DNA from: JBOGCH01 sp051656645 | GTDB taxonomy: Bacteria; Bacteroidota; Bacteroidia; Bacteroidales; Marinifilaceae | Assembly: GCA_051656645.1 (NCBI GenBank) | Contig: JBOGCH010000020.1 | Span: forward strand, 154,512-218,511 | Direction: 5' to 3' | Length of the DNA stretch: 64,000 nt | Shown: one piece after another, positions 26,450 to 35,429 of the stretch | How positions within the stretch are numbered: the first letter of the stretch is position 1 | How the letters are laid out: every line of letters begins with the position of its first letter | The notes under the pieces: model-generated | What the model saw: only the letters and a program-made list of their open reading frames with translations | Database searches by the model: none | Told to the model about the DNA's origin: nothing | Position numbers and translations under genes: made by a program

Positions 26450-26477
26450 AAAAAAACTACCACCGTTAAGTGGTAGT
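26450..26477 (-). terminator. Terminator of the packaging operon
   Basis: On the minus strand ACTACCAC and GTGGTAGT form an 8-bp stem with a 6-nt loop followed by seven T, 23 bp after the terL stop. Confidence 0.88.
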
Positions 26478-26500
26478 TCTATATGGTTATAATCCAACCA

Positions 26501-28225
26501 TCATCCGGCAGTCACCATTGATGTTGATGATGATTTAACCTTGGTATGTTTAATCCAACATTTACGCATCATAAGATACTTGAATGTATCCGAGAAGTTA
26601 GTTGATTCAAAAGGTAATCGCTGTGCAGGTAGCTTCTCAGAACGCTTATCCTTGCTAATACGTTTACGTCCTTTATACTCTCTAATCATGGTAGGAGTTA
26701 ATTCCAACGAACACTTCACTTGTTTTGCGTGGTACATATCAATAAGTACTTTAGGTAGCTTAGGATTATTCCCAGATAGCAACTCAGCCATAAAATCATA
26801 TTCATCCCATGTCATTATCGTTGCCTGGTTACGTGATTCCAGTGTTACTGTCCATCCGGTGCGCTTATCGTCTTTATCATATTCAATGGCTCGTTTGAGC
26901 TTGCCGGCAAGATCCTGTCCTACCTTCTGATATTGATTTCCTGCACGGTCATAGAATAGTTTAAGCATCTTAGTCTTATGGTGCTTAAAGTAAGCGAGGA
27001 ACTTATCACCAAGCTCCCTTACATGTTCAGGTGGTAGAGTGTGGATACACTTTATCACTCTGTAGTATTCTCTTTGGTCCTGCGCTATGGTCATAGATAA
27101 CATATTCCCAAAGTCAACACCTGCTTCCAGATGCATATCTGGCTTTAAGTATTTCAGGATCCTACAATCCTCTTTGTCGGCAATGCCAAATAAATCGGCA
27201 AACTTTGAGGATGTTCCATCGTTGTAGAAGTGCGATGATTTGAGCGCTGCATAGAATTTATTCCCGGCTGATAATCTAGGCTTAGTGGATAGAATAGCGG
27301 TAAGCACATCTTCTAAATCGCCTGCAAACTCATCTTCAAAGTACTCTGGTCTTAAGATATCAGCATTGATATAGGATGACGCAACCCAATATAAAGTGCT
27401 CTTAGCTCTTACTTTATTGTAGCGTTCTTCCCATCTGTCATATAATCTCTGCTTATTCTTAATTAAGTTCTCATCACCACTTTCTTTGGCATTTACAAGC
27501 TCTATCGTCACTTCATTAAACACAAATGCTACTTGCAGTATTTGCTTAATCTGTGCTGCATCCATTCGTTTTGATTGTCGTGTAATCCAATCAAACTCAC
27601 CAACATTGTTGATATTGGGCATATCCGTTGTAAACGTCTGCCCTCTATAAAACACGCTATGGCCATACTTAACGTAATAACCTCTCAACGCCTTTGTCAG
27701 TTTGGCAATCTTATCTTCGGCGAAGAACTTTACTTCATCGCCGAAGATATGCACATATGAGTTACCCGCTGCCGCCGATGGGCGGTCAAGTGACACAAGT
27801 GTGACGTTAAAACCGGTAAAGAATATCACCTTGTGTTTGTATGAGATAATGCGGTTATAAGGTTTCCAAAGATGCTCTCTTAAGTATTCCGGACAAGCAT
27901 CACGCATTTCCTCAGTTACTTCAGGCGGCTCCTTTTCAACTACGTAATGAATCCCTTCAACCAATCCCTTACGCTGTAAACCATCCAACAGAACAGGTAA
28001 CACGTTCTTTTGCAAGTTGACATAGGTATCAGATACCAGTGCAACGGGAGCGCCTGGTAACTCAAAAACCATATCATAAAAACGCTCTGTTTGAAAATCA
28101 TTCGTTTTTCCAGAACCACGCCCGGCAATAAGGAATAGATTCTTGGGCTTAACTAAACCTGCCATCTGTGCTACCCAGTTAGAGTAGACAGTGGCACATT
28201 TTTTTTCATCTACACTAATCTTCAT
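26501..28225 (-). CDS. terL: Terminase large subunit
   Basis: 574-aa packaging motor. Walker A GRGSGKT lies at residues 35-41, and a Walker B-like stretch near YVHIFGDEVKFF (acidic pair after hydrophobic residues). The nuclease half begins with MHLEAGVDFGNM (metal-binding Asp) and continues to the acidic C-terminal region (IDMYHAKQVKCS). It pumps DNA through the portal and cuts concatemers. Its start overlaps the TerS gene by 11 bp, and it is followed by a strong terminator. Confidence 0.92.
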   Translation of the reverse strand: MKISVDEKKCATVYSNWVAQMAGLVKPKNLFLIAGRGSGKTNDFQTERFYDMVFELPGAPVALVSDTYVNLQKNVLPVLLDGLQRKGLVEGIHYVVEKEPPEVTEEMRDACPEYLREHLWKPYNRIISYKHKVIFFTGFNVTLVSLDRPSAAAGNSYVHIFGDEVKFFAEDKIAKLTKALRGYYVKYGHSVFYRGQTFTTDMPNINNVGEFDWITRQSKRMDAAQIKQILQVAFVFNEVTIELVNAKESGDENLIKNKQRLYDRWEERYNKVRAKSTLYWVASSYINADILRPEYFEDEFAGDLEDVLTAILSTKPRLSAGNKFYAALKSSHFYNDGTSSKFADLFGIADKEDCRILKYLKPDMHLEAGVDFGNMLSMTIAQDQREYYRVIKCIHTLPPEHVRELGDKFLAYFKHHKTKMLKLFYDRAGNQYQKVGQDLAGKLKRAIEYDKDDKRTGWTVTLESRNQATIMTWDEYDFMAELLSGNNPKLPKVLIDMYHAKQVKCSLELTPTMIREYKGRKRISKDKRSEKLPAQRLPFESTNFSDTFKYLMMRKCWIKHTKVKSSSTSMVTAG

Positions 28226-29141
28226 TGCTTTCTAGGTATTCGTCAATGTTAGGTTGAATCACTCCTGCATCCATAGCTGCCCTACGTTTATCAGCTTCTG
28301 TTGCGCCTGGTATCGTGTCTATTTGACGAGCAAGCGCATTTCTATCGGGTTTCGCTATACCAATAGCGTTAGGATCTAGTGCGAATATCTTTATAGGTTT
28401 ATCAAATACACCTTTAGGAACCTCCGGAGGATCCGGCAGATGAAGTTGTCTTATCTCGGCAGATTGTTTAATCAGTTTAGCGTACACCTCGAAATCGGCA
28501 GGCTCTTTTGCTACTCGTAAAAGCATATCCGCTGCATCCTCCAGTTGTTGCGCCTTAAGATTTCTTAGAGCCTTTTTTTCAACCTTATTATCTGTATAAA
28601 ATAGGTTAATCGCATGCTCATACATATCGCGAGCACGCGCATAAGGAAGATTAAAAGGTTTACTTTGAAGGAATTTTATCGTAGCGCTTCGGCCATACTT
28701 CCTACGCATAGAATTGACAATGGTAAGCGTTTCAATATATAACTGTTCGTCAGTAGACAAATCGTCCAATTTTCCTGCTTGAATAAAGTTTTCAAGACGT
28801 CTGTATACATCTTCCGACACCTCACAATTATACAATATGTCACGCCTAGCAATATTAAACTCACGGCGATATCGCACGGCAGAAAGTGCTTTAATAGCCT
28901 TTTCATCACCATGCTCAGCAGATTGCTGAATAGCCATCTGTTCTTTTGCTTTTGTGATAAGCAATCCGCGCCGTATATGGTAATTTATATCTGTGCCGTC
29001 AGTATTGGCGGCATCATCAAAGGCAATCTTATCTACATCAAAGTATAGCGCCATTTCCTCGGTACTATAACCAAGAGATGACAGACGCTCAATTTCGACT
29101 AGATTATCCTCCGTTAGCGAAACAACTGCTCCTGAACTCAT
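28215..29141 (-). CDS. terS: Terminase small subunit-like protein
   Basis: 308-aa helical protein. Its N-terminus has the HTH arrangement typical of TerS (IERLSSLGYSTEEMALYFDVD, then INYHIRRGLLITKAKEQMA and AEHGDEKAIKAL). The middle is helical and may form the oligomer ring, and the C-terminal tail is Pro-rich. It should bind the pac/cos region and load TerL. It overlaps the PLD-like gene by 38 bp and terL by 11 bp. Confidence 0.72.
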   Translation of the reverse strand: MSSGAVVSLTEDNLVEIERLSSLGYSTEEMALYFDVDKIAFDDAANTDGTDINYHIRRGLLITKAKEQMAIQQSAEHGDEKAIKALSAVRYRREFNIARRDILYNCEVSEDVYRRLENFIQAGKLDDLSTDEQLYIETLTIVNSMRRKYGRSATIKFLQSKPFNLPYARARDMYEHAINLFYTDNKVEKKALRNLKAQQLEDAADMLLRVAKEPADFEVYAKLIKQSAEIRQLHLPDPPEVPKGVFDKPIKIFALDPNAIGIAKPDRNALARQIDTIPGATEADKRRAAMDAGVIQPNIDEYLESNED

Positions 29142-29685
29142 ACACCTGTTTTGAATTTAAAAATAAATACTGTTCATGTGCCGCATTCTCAGAAAAATTA
29201 CCACTACCTTCAATTATAAAGTAGTTATCCTGTGCCTTAATCAATTGTATTTTCGAGTGATTCCACGAATATTGAACTACAATATTGCGACCTTCACACG
29301 CTTTATCCAACAGAGCACACACATCAGGCATGCGGTATCTGAAGGAATCGGCCATGAATATAAAAACAGAGCCAATTAACCCCTTATCATACCATTTTAT
29401 CAAAGAGTCTAGTATGCGTTTATTTATCGCATAAGATGAAAATTTTAAGTCATCTATCTTGCCAAATTGTTTAATCACATAGGGAATAAACGTAAACGCA
29501 TTAAAACTCTTTTGTGTCCAAAGAAATATTGCCTCACCATCTTGCGGTGTCCTTCCGGCAAGCTCCTTTATATTATTTATTTTCAGCATATGCTGGCTTA
29601 AAAATTTGTAGTGCATAGCACCGTTAACCCCACACTCACCTTTCATCTCTTTGTCCAATGCGGACAATGAAAACATCCTACTCAT
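29104..29685 (-). CDS. PLD-like (HKD) nuclease family protein
   Basis: 193-aa protein with one phospholipase D-type active site near the C-terminus: H-S-K in SWNHSKIQLIKAQDN followed 14 residues later by GSGNFSENAAHEQ. This is the HxK...GSxN pattern of single-domain PLD nucleases, which act as dimers. The rest is helical. It is encoded in the packaging operon just before terS, so a DNA-processing role in packaging is possible; superinfection exclusion is an alternative. Both are inference. Confidence 0.7.
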   Translation of the reverse strand: MSRMFSLSALDKEMKGECGVNGAMHYKFLSQHMLKINNIKELAGRTPQDGEAIFLWTQKSFNAFTFIPYVIKQFGKIDDLKFSSYAINKRILDSLIKWYDKGLIGSVFIFMADSFRYRMPDVCALLDKACEGRNIVVQYSWNHSKIQLIKAQDNYFIIEGSGNFSENAAHEQYLFLNSKQVYEFRSSCFANGG

Positions 29686-30343
29686 CTAACAGCCTATTCA
29701 CTAATTCCAACTCACGTTCTCTCTCCTCTTGTCTGCGCTCTCTCTCAAAGGTTAAATGGGGCTTGTCGCCCTTGGCTATCTCGTTTTTTATGCGCCAAAT
29801 GTTTTCTTTCAGTTGTTCCTGGCGTCTAATCAGCTCCTTTACACTCATTTTCCGCACGGCGTCCGTTTTTCGATACTCGTTAAAGATGGAATGTTTGCCT
29901 AAAACGGCTTTATGTTCCGCGTAATGGCGAAACTCGCGCGTTATGGTATCATTCTCTATAAAGTTATCAAGAAGGGCAGAGGCGGTATTTAAACACTCTG
30001 TATTGGTGACACAGTCGTACAGCTTATCGTGTAGATGAACGTAGTTCCAGTAAGCCGTAATCTTGTCGTTCGCCAATAGCTTTAGTTCGCGAGGGCAATG
30101 CTTGTCGCCTAGAAATGGGTATCTGGCGCGGAAGCGGTCCTGCTCAACAGCTCGGTTAACGTCTGCCGATGGTGTGATACCAATCAGTAATGCGAGTGCT
30201 GCGCGTAATCGTTCCGTGTATTTAGCCGGGTTTACAGAGAGCAGCACCTTGAAATTATCATTTGTGCCAAAACGGTGATAGAGCGCAACCCCTGTCATAA
30301 GGTCGCACCCCATAGAAAACCATTGAGAGATTTCGCTAGTCAT
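29678..30343 (-). CDS. Hypothetical protein of packaging operon
   Basis: 221-aa protein, unrecognised. It is mainly helical with a charged C-terminal coiled coil (RRQEQLKENIWRIKNEIA, then RERRQEERERELELV). It overlaps both neighbours by 8 bp. No catalytic motif seen. Confidence 0.5.
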   Translation of the reverse strand: MTSEISQWFSMGCDLMTGVALYHRFGTNDNFKVLLSVNPAKYTERLRAALALLIGITPSADVNRAVEQDRFRARYPFLGDKHCPRELKLLANDKITAYWNYVHLHDKLYDCVTNTECLNTASALLDNFIENDTITREFRHYAEHKAVLGKHSIFNEYRKTDAVRKMSVKELIRRQEQLKENIWRIKNEIAKGDKPHLTFERERRQEERERELELVNRLLDE

Positions 30344-31238
30344 TCTTAATCACTTGCTTTTTGATAAGGTTAAGCAATTCCGGCGTATATGCTTGTTGCG
30401 AATGATTAAACCATATCTTGGTTTTTAAGCACTCACGGATAAACCCATAATCCGGATTCAAACGGTACACTCCGCACTTAAAATTGTCGGTGCGGATATC
30501 CAATTTAAATGGGATCCTGTCAGGGAAATAGGTGTTGAAGTACAACGAGCTTAACAGGTAGGCTTCGTTGTTCATATCGTGCTTGCGGAATAGCGCCATC
30601 AACTTCTCCGTGTCGTACACCATTGGCAAATGAGTGTCGTAGTTGTAAGTAGGTAGGTTATTTGCGCTTAGGAGTGCAAGCGTGCGCTCTTTGTTGCGTT
30701 GATATAAACTACCTGCGTTAATCTTTTCGTGAAGCATTCCGGTGCATTTAAGTAGGCGTATTTCGTCAACTCCAAATGGGTTAACCGGGTAGATATCGTC
30801 GTTTGTGACAATAATCTCATCGTAATCCGGGTACATGGCAGTAACCATGGATAGTTTCTTAACGATATCCAGCGGTGGATTGTCTGTTTGGCATTCGCTT
30901 TCCAAATGAATGATACCCATTTCCTCAAAATAATCTTCTTTGTCGCCTACAACCAGAATAACCATAGGATCCTGAAAATAACGCAACCATCCATGTATGG
31001 TCACAAGAAGTTCATCTCCTTGTTTTTCGGCTTTTTTGTAAGGTATTACCACCAGATTAGGCAATTTTGGTCGAGCGATGCATTCCGCCATGCGATCGTA
31101 TTGTTCCTTTACGGTGTTGTACTTATCTTCCCAGTTGGTTGTTGCCACTTCCTCAATAATACTTTTTACTTCCACTACATGTTCATGTACTGATTCTTTT
31201 GATTCCTTAGCTGTTGTTTTTTTTGCTGTCTGTTCCAT
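30336..31238 (-). CDS. Glycosyltransferase-like phage protein
   Basis: 300 aa. After a 60-residue charged N-terminus it shows a nucleotide-sugar-transferase-like layout: LVVIPYKKAEKQGDELLVTI, VILVVGDKEDYF and a DD motif in EIIVTNDDIYPVNPF (near residues 145-160). It resembles Stealth/capsule phosphotransferase-type proteins of Bacteroidota phages, as far as I can judge by eye. It is the first gene of the packaging operon, with the late promoter at 31261-31295. Capsid or surface-sugar modification is possible. Confidence 0.5.
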   Translation of the reverse strand: MEQTAKKTTAKESKESVHEHVVEVKSIIEEVATTNWEDKYNTVKEQYDRMAECIARPKLPNLVVIPYKKAEKQGDELLVTIHGWLRYFQDPMVILVVGDKEDYFEEMGIIHLESECQTDNPPLDIVKKLSMVTAMYPDYDEIIVTNDDIYPVNPFGVDEIRLLKCTGMLHEKINAGSLYQRNKERTLALLSANNLPTYNYDTHLPMVYDTEKLMALFRKHDMNNEAYLLSSLYFNTYFPDRIPFKLDIRTDNFKCGVYRLNPDYGFIRECLKTKIWFNHSQQAYTPELLNLIKKQVIKND

Positions 31239-31260
31239 TGTAATATGTATTAGTTTATCT

Positions 31261-31295
31261 GCAAATTGAGGCTAAACGGCATAAATATCAAGGAC
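31261..31295 (-). promoter_or_regulatory. Phage late promoter upstream of packaging operon
   Basis: Minus-strand GTCCTTGA (31288-31295), 19-bp spacer, CAATTTGC (31261-31268). One of five sites with identical spacing. Confidence 0.65.
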
Positions 31296-31298
31296 AAA

Positions 31299-31329
31299 CA
31301 AAAAGAGGAGAGTGGCAAACTCTCCTCTT
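31299..31329 (-). terminator. Terminator after capsid operon
   Basis: AAGAGGAGAG / CTCTCCTCTT, a 10-bp perfect stem with a 7-nt loop and TTTTTG on the minus strand. It ends the protease-capsid unit and lies immediately upstream of the next late promoter. Confidence 0.85.
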
Positions 31330-31352
31330 AACGAATAACAACCTAATACATA

Positions 31353-31892
31353 TTATGCAGATTGACCGCCACCACTAACTGCGCTTGCTAAAGCTGGAAT
31401 TTCACCTCCGTAGATGGCAATTCTACGTCCGCGCATAGGGGTTTCGAAAGTACATTTGTTAGAATCACCTTCGTTGTTGTCGGTTGATTCTACTACAAAC
31501 TGCAGCGGATTACCGGGATAACCTAATAATTTCTTTGCACCGGTAGCATGGTCAACCACGATACAGATAAGATCTTCATTCAAGTTGTTTTCAACAAACT
31601 CCTCGAACGCTAAATCGGAACCAGGACGCGAGAACTCAATTTTTTGTTTTGTTCCTTTGTTGTCAGGTTCGCCCTCAGTGTTTTGAATAACAGCTACAGT
31701 TGAGCTAGTTACTTCTAACTTGATAGCATTTGTACTTGTTTCCAACACGAGATTACCGACAATTTTAATGCCTTTATCATCACGATCAGGAAATGTTTTG
31801 ATATCCTTTAAACGCATGAAAATGATATCAGATTTTGGTTTTGGTCTACCCCCATTATTTTCTTTGGGGATAGACACGAAAGCGTAACTCAT
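31353..31892 (-). CDS. Structural protein, major tail protein candidate
   Basis: 179-aa protein starting MSYAFVSIPKENNGG. It is beta-rich with Gly/Ala-rich C-terminus and lies directly after the major capsid gene. Size, strand pattern (IKLEVTSSTVAVIQ, DLICIVVDHATGAKKLLGY) and position fit a tail tube or decoration protein. The open frame extends upstream to 32015, but that overlaps the capsid gene, so ATG at 31892 is used. Confidence 0.55.
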   Translation of the reverse strand: MSYAFVSIPKENNGGRPKPKSDIIFMRLKDIKTFPDRDDKGIKIVGNLVLETSTNAIKLEVTSSTVAVIQNTEGEPDNKGTKQKIEFSRPGSDLAFEEFVENNLNEDLICIVVDHATGAKKLLGYPGNPLQFVVESTDNNEGDSNKCTFETPMRGRRIAIYGGEIPALASAVSGGGQSA

Positions 31893-31915
31893 AGTATTGT
31901 GATTTAAGATTAACA

Positions 31916-33355
31916 CTAAGCGGTTTGACCATCGCCGGAGCCAACAACTGCTACTACCGGCGGAACGTATCCGAATAACAATTCCTCGACAGCGAAACCT
32001 GGTGCTTCCCACCATTCAGCAAATACTTTCACGTCGTAATCTTGTTCCTGAATAAAGATTTTTGACGATCCTTTATTTTTTGAGACTAGACGGATAAAGT
32101 TTTCTTTCGGCGTCAGGAACATACATCCAGTACCAATCATACCATCCATCGGCACGAAGAAGAAATTAGTATAAGGTAATGTCATCACATTTTCACCCTC
32201 AGTTTTACTTTCTAAAAATTTATTATTCCGTGCTCTTTTGTACTTGTACAGTAAGTCTGGATCAATATGTATTGGTAACTTTTTCGTACGATAGTTTTTA
32301 GGCACTTGCAGATATAAATCACCGAATTTTTCATAGATGTTTTCGTCTGTTAACGTAACACCTTCTAGCAATTTCGTAATATGCGTGTCCGTTTTTGCGT
32401 GCAATTCTCTTAAAATTGTAACGTAACCATCCATCGTACCACCGACATCTCCTTCTTGTCCGGCTGTTTTATCCTTGTTTTTATTTTCGTCATAGACACC
32501 TACAGCTAATAATGATTCGCGCTCTTCTTGAATTTTAGGCTGCATCATTACATTGATGATGTACTTAACGATAGGCATATCCTTAGGTTGTAAGCCTTCA
32601 TCGTACAGATAACCAATCACGTCAGTCATAATCTCAGCCGGAGTGATAGCTAAGTTTACTTTATGCTTGCGGTTTTTGATTACGATAGGCGTAAACGTGG
32701 TCTTTCCAGATGGCGTCCATACAGGCGTAAACTTCTGAATTAAATCTGAAATGATAGCTTTAGAAGCTCTCCATTCAGTTTCATCGGCCATTATGGTACG
32801 CATATGCTTTGTACATGTCAACTGACCTGTTAGCATCGTGATGATGTTGCGATCCATTTGCTTCACATACTGACCAAACTCGGCACGCAACTCAGTAGTT
32901 GTAATCGTTTCGGCCAAATATTTCATGGTACCGTCACCACTAAAAGAATTCTCAATTACCTTGTTGTGAAGGAAATGAGAAGCTAATTTAAAGGCAGGTT
33001 CTTTAGCTGGAATATTAGAGCCTGACGCAGCAGCTTTAAGGTCATCTTCTGCATCTGCAGATAACGTTTCTACCAATGCGTTAAGATTTTTCTCTTTCTC
33101 TTCGGCCGAAGATTTGAAGGCATCATATTCTGCCTGCAATTTTACAAGAGCCGCTTTTGTTTCAGCGACATCCTCTTTCACATCATCGGCTTTAACCTCT
33201 GCAAGCTCTTTCTTGAATTGCTCGACAAAAGTAGCACCATATTTTCCTGTAAGTGTGGCCAACTGCTCAGTAGAAAGTTGGTATACACCGTCTTTCTTCG
33301 GAAGGCTCTCAACACCTAACACTGCCGTCACGGCAGCTAGTACTTTTTTAAACAT
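31916..33355 (-). CDS. Major capsid protein with N-terminal delta domain
   Basis: 479-aa protein. Residues 1 to about 115 are a charged coiled coil (FKKELAEVKADDVKEDVAE, TKAALVKLQAEYDAFKSSAEEKE), typical of a scaffolding delta domain that the prohead protease removes. The rest has the size and arrangement expected for an HK97-fold capsid subunit. It follows the S49 protease gene by 4 bp. A fold search would settle the HK97 assignment. Confidence 0.75.
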   Translation of the reverse strand: MFKKVLAAVTAVLGVESLPKKDGVYQLSTEQLATLTGKYGATFVEQFKKELAEVKADDVKEDVAETKAALVKLQAEYDAFKSSAEEKEKNLNALVETLSADAEDDLKAAASGSNIPAKEPAFKLASHFLHNKVIENSFSGDGTMKYLAETITTTELRAEFGQYVKQMDRNIITMLTGQLTCTKHMRTIMADETEWRASKAIISDLIQKFTPVWTPSGKTTFTPIVIKNRKHKVNLAITPAEIMTDVIGYLYDEGLQPKDMPIVKYIINVMMQPKIQEERESLLAVGVYDENKNKDKTAGQEGDVGGTMDGYVTILRELHAKTDTHITKLLEGVTLTDENIYEKFGDLYLQVPKNYRTKKLPIHIDPDLLYKYKRARNNKFLESKTEGENVMTLPYTNFFFVPMDGMIGTGCMFLTPKENFIRLVSKNKGSSKIFIQEQDYDVKVFAEWWEAPGFAVEELLFGYVPPVVAVVGSGDGQTA

Positions 33356-33359
33356 AAGC

Positions 33360-34244
33360 TTAATTTTTAGAATTTATATAATCAGAAATGGCATAATCAT
33401 TTTCAAGCGCTTTAAGCATGGCCAAAGCTTCCTGTTCTGTAGCGATGGCATCGCACAATCCATTAGCAACAGCATCTTCGGCAAAGAACATTTTGCCGGA
33501 GATGATTCCTTCAGTGTCGCATTTTAGGTTTTTGCGACGCTCTTTTACGTGCTTTTGGAAAGACAGCGCTAGCGGATCCAGTTCCTCCGCTTTAATTTTA
33601 TCGTAGTTCCCCTCCAGCGCTAGGCGGAAAGCCTCGTTCTTGTTGGCCGAATGGGAAGAGTACACATCGTGGAATTTATATCCCTCTTTCTCATAGTAGG
33701 GTTTAACATCAACGAAGGAAGCCATCACACCGATACTGCCAAATTCGGCAGACAGACTGTTAGAGGCAACGATTTTATCGCACTGTGCGGCAATAAAGTA
33801 AGCGGCGCTTGCGCACATGTCGCAAAGCGCAAGCACCGGTTTACCTTGTTGTTGTGCGTAACGAATAGCAGATGTAATAGGGTCAATGGCGTTGCAGGCA
33901 CCACCCCCTGAATCTATTTTGAGCAATATAGATGTAATGTTCTCATGCGCCGCAGCTTCGCGGATCACCTCCGCAATCTCTTCTGTGCCGTAGCTACACC
34001 AGGTGCCGTATTTTACTAGGCTACCGGAAATGGATGCAACAAAGGTGCTGCCTTTAGGTAATGAGTTAAAAGAGGATTCACTACCATCATCACCCATAAG
34101 AGGTTTTCTTTCGGACAATAATTTATCTCCCAAATGATCATTGTCATTAAGGAGTTTATTTACCACCACCATTCCGGCCATGGCATCTTCCGGGCGGATA
34201 AACCAAAGCCCACGAACTATTTGAGAGAGCAAGTGCGGATACAT
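33360..34244 (-). CDS. S49/SppA-like prohead protease
   Basis: 294-aa serine peptidase of the ClpP crotonase fold. It shows SILLKIDSGGGACNAID, a nucleophile Ser in ALCDMCASAAYFIAA and the downstream SAEFGSIGVMAS motif of S49 peptidases. In phages such enzymes cleave the scaffold/delta domain during capsid maturation, fitting the capsid gene 4 bp downstream. Its start codon lies inside an inverted repeat overlapping its late promoter. Confidence 0.85.
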   Translation of the reverse strand: MYPHLLSQIVRGLWFIRPEDAMAGMVVVNKLLNDNDHLGDKLLSERKPLMGDDGSESSFNSLPKGSTFVASISGSLVKYGTWCSYGTEEIAEVIREAAAHENITSILLKIDSGGGACNAIDPITSAIRYAQQQGKPVLALCDMCASAAYFIAAQCDKIVASNSLSAEFGSIGVMASFVDVKPYYEKEGYKFHDVYSSHSANKNEAFRLALEGNYDKIKAEELDPLALSFQKHVKERRKNLKCDTEGIISGKMFFAEDAVANGLCDAIATEQEALAMLKALENDYAISDYINSKN

Positions 34245-34280
34245 ATTGTTTAATTTTTAAGCAATATAGAGGTATCCGCA
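34234..34280 (-). promoter_or_regulatory. Inverted repeat enclosing protease start codon
   Basis: TGCGGATAC (34234-34242) pairs with GTATCCGCA (34272-34280), and ATATTG (34243-34248) with CAATAT (34262-34267). This gives 15 pairs with one 4-nt bulge. The ATG at 34242-34244 is within the stem and the -7 box in the other arm. Confidence 0.85.
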
Positions 34281-34295
34281 GGGTATCTAAAGGAC
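34261..34295 (-). promoter_or_regulatory. Phage late promoter upstream of protease-capsid unit
   Basis: Minus-strand GTCCTTTA (34288-34295), 19-bp spacer, TATATTGC (34261-34268). It overlaps the stop codon of the preceding gene. Confidence 0.7.
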
Positions 34296-34714
34296 TATAA
34301 TATAATGTAATCACCCATTATAGAGGGTGCAGATATACTGATTTCTGAGGATGTAGCACTTTTAGTGCTGCGCTTAATTGATATAGTTGCAGGCACCTCT
34401 TTTGTTCCAAATCCAACCTGAGAATTATCGTTATAGGTCATCTTGCACAACACTTTTTGTCCGTCAAGTCTATCCACAATGTATTTACCTGTAGCACTAT
34501 TCTCACTTATATCCAATTTTAGCTCAATCTCTTTGTAGTTACCACCATTGCCGGAGCGTGAGCGATTATTGTACTGGGTAGTTCCCGGCGAGAACGGCAC
34601 AGAGAACCACTCCATATCATTCTTTGTGAAAATGGATGCTTTCCTATCTATCACATTACAGGTGTCAACGTTTGTACGTTTTACCACCTCAACTTTTACT
34701 ATTTGGCGTAGCAT
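34295..34714 (-). CDS. Hypothetical phage protein
   Basis: 139-aa beta-rich protein (IELKLDISENSATGKYIV). Unrecognised. It could be a structural protein, but it lies upstream of the first late promoter, so it may be expressed earlier. It ends exactly at the late promoter box. Confidence 0.5.
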   Translation of the reverse strand: MLRQIVKVEVVKRTNVDTCNVIDRKASIFTKNDMEWFSVPFSPGTTQYNNRSRSGNGGNYKEIELKLDISENSATGKYIVDRLDGQKVLCKMTYNDNSQVGFGTKEVPATISIKRSTKSATSSEISISAPSIMGDYIIL

Positions 34715-34777
34715 ATATTGTTTTGTTTCAGCGTTTTATACACTGTTTTTGTCGGAAACAGTGAAATATTTTTTATC

Positions 34778-35278
34778 TTATTGATTTACAGCGCTTTCTA
34801 TGTGCAGAGATATATCTTTTCGCATTTTATGGCGCGTGCGATAGTCGTATTTCTTGATCGTCTCGTAATTTATTGCCGTATGGGTGATGTTATACTGCTG
34901 CATAAACGCCTCAATAATCTCTTTTTGACGATAGTTTTTCGCATATCCTGCTTCAAAGAACAGACGCACACGCATAGTAAAGCAAGCTTCGATGTAGTCA
35001 ACGATGCGCTCGTTGCCCCATTTGGAGATGTATAGGAAAGCATTACTAAGCGCATAGCGATTGTTTGGCGTGATGGGTACCACGAAGAGTACCTTGTTCT
35101 TCATGCTTTCCGTTTTAACCGGGTATTCTGCTGTTAGAATATTTCCGTGTATCACCTTACCGATGCAATGACTGCGACGCAGGATAATGTTCCCTTTATC
35201 GTCAGGATTTAGCTCGTGACGACAGAAATCTTCCAGATGTGGAGGAAGATCAATAGAAATAGTAGTTTTTTGAGCCAT
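34778..35278 (-). CDS. Hypothetical protein, possible DNA-binding regulator
   Basis: 166-aa basic protein. The C-terminal 60 residues (RQKEIIEAFMQQYNITHTA, then INYETIKKYDYRTRHKMRK) look like an HTH segment by eye. It lies between the GACCTACA array and the first late promoter on the same strand, the expected place for a late-gene activator or an origin-binding protein. No family is recognised, so both roles are inference. Confidence 0.45.
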   Translation of the reverse strand: MAQKTTISIDLPPHLEDFCRHELNPDDKGNIILRRSHCIGKVIHGNILTAEYPVKTESMKNKVLFVVPITPNNRYALSNAFLYISKWGNERIVDYIEACFTMRVRLFFEAGYAKNYRQKEIIEAFMQQYNITHTAINYETIKKYDYRTRHKMRKDISLHIESAVNQ

Positions 35279-35429
35279 AAGTAACTGATTTATATAGTAC
35301 TAAGTTATATAAATTAAAGCAAAATTTCAACTATTTTATAAATAAATATTTCTAACGTGTTCATTATCAGCGAAAAGAGCAAAAAACGCCTTTTTTTTTA
35401 TGTTTTCTATTTGGCTTCTTATTTTTTGC

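Noticed and set aside
31893..32015. N-terminal extension of the tail-protein candidate
   Set aside because: It overlaps the capsid gene in another frame; the internal ATG gives a normal start.
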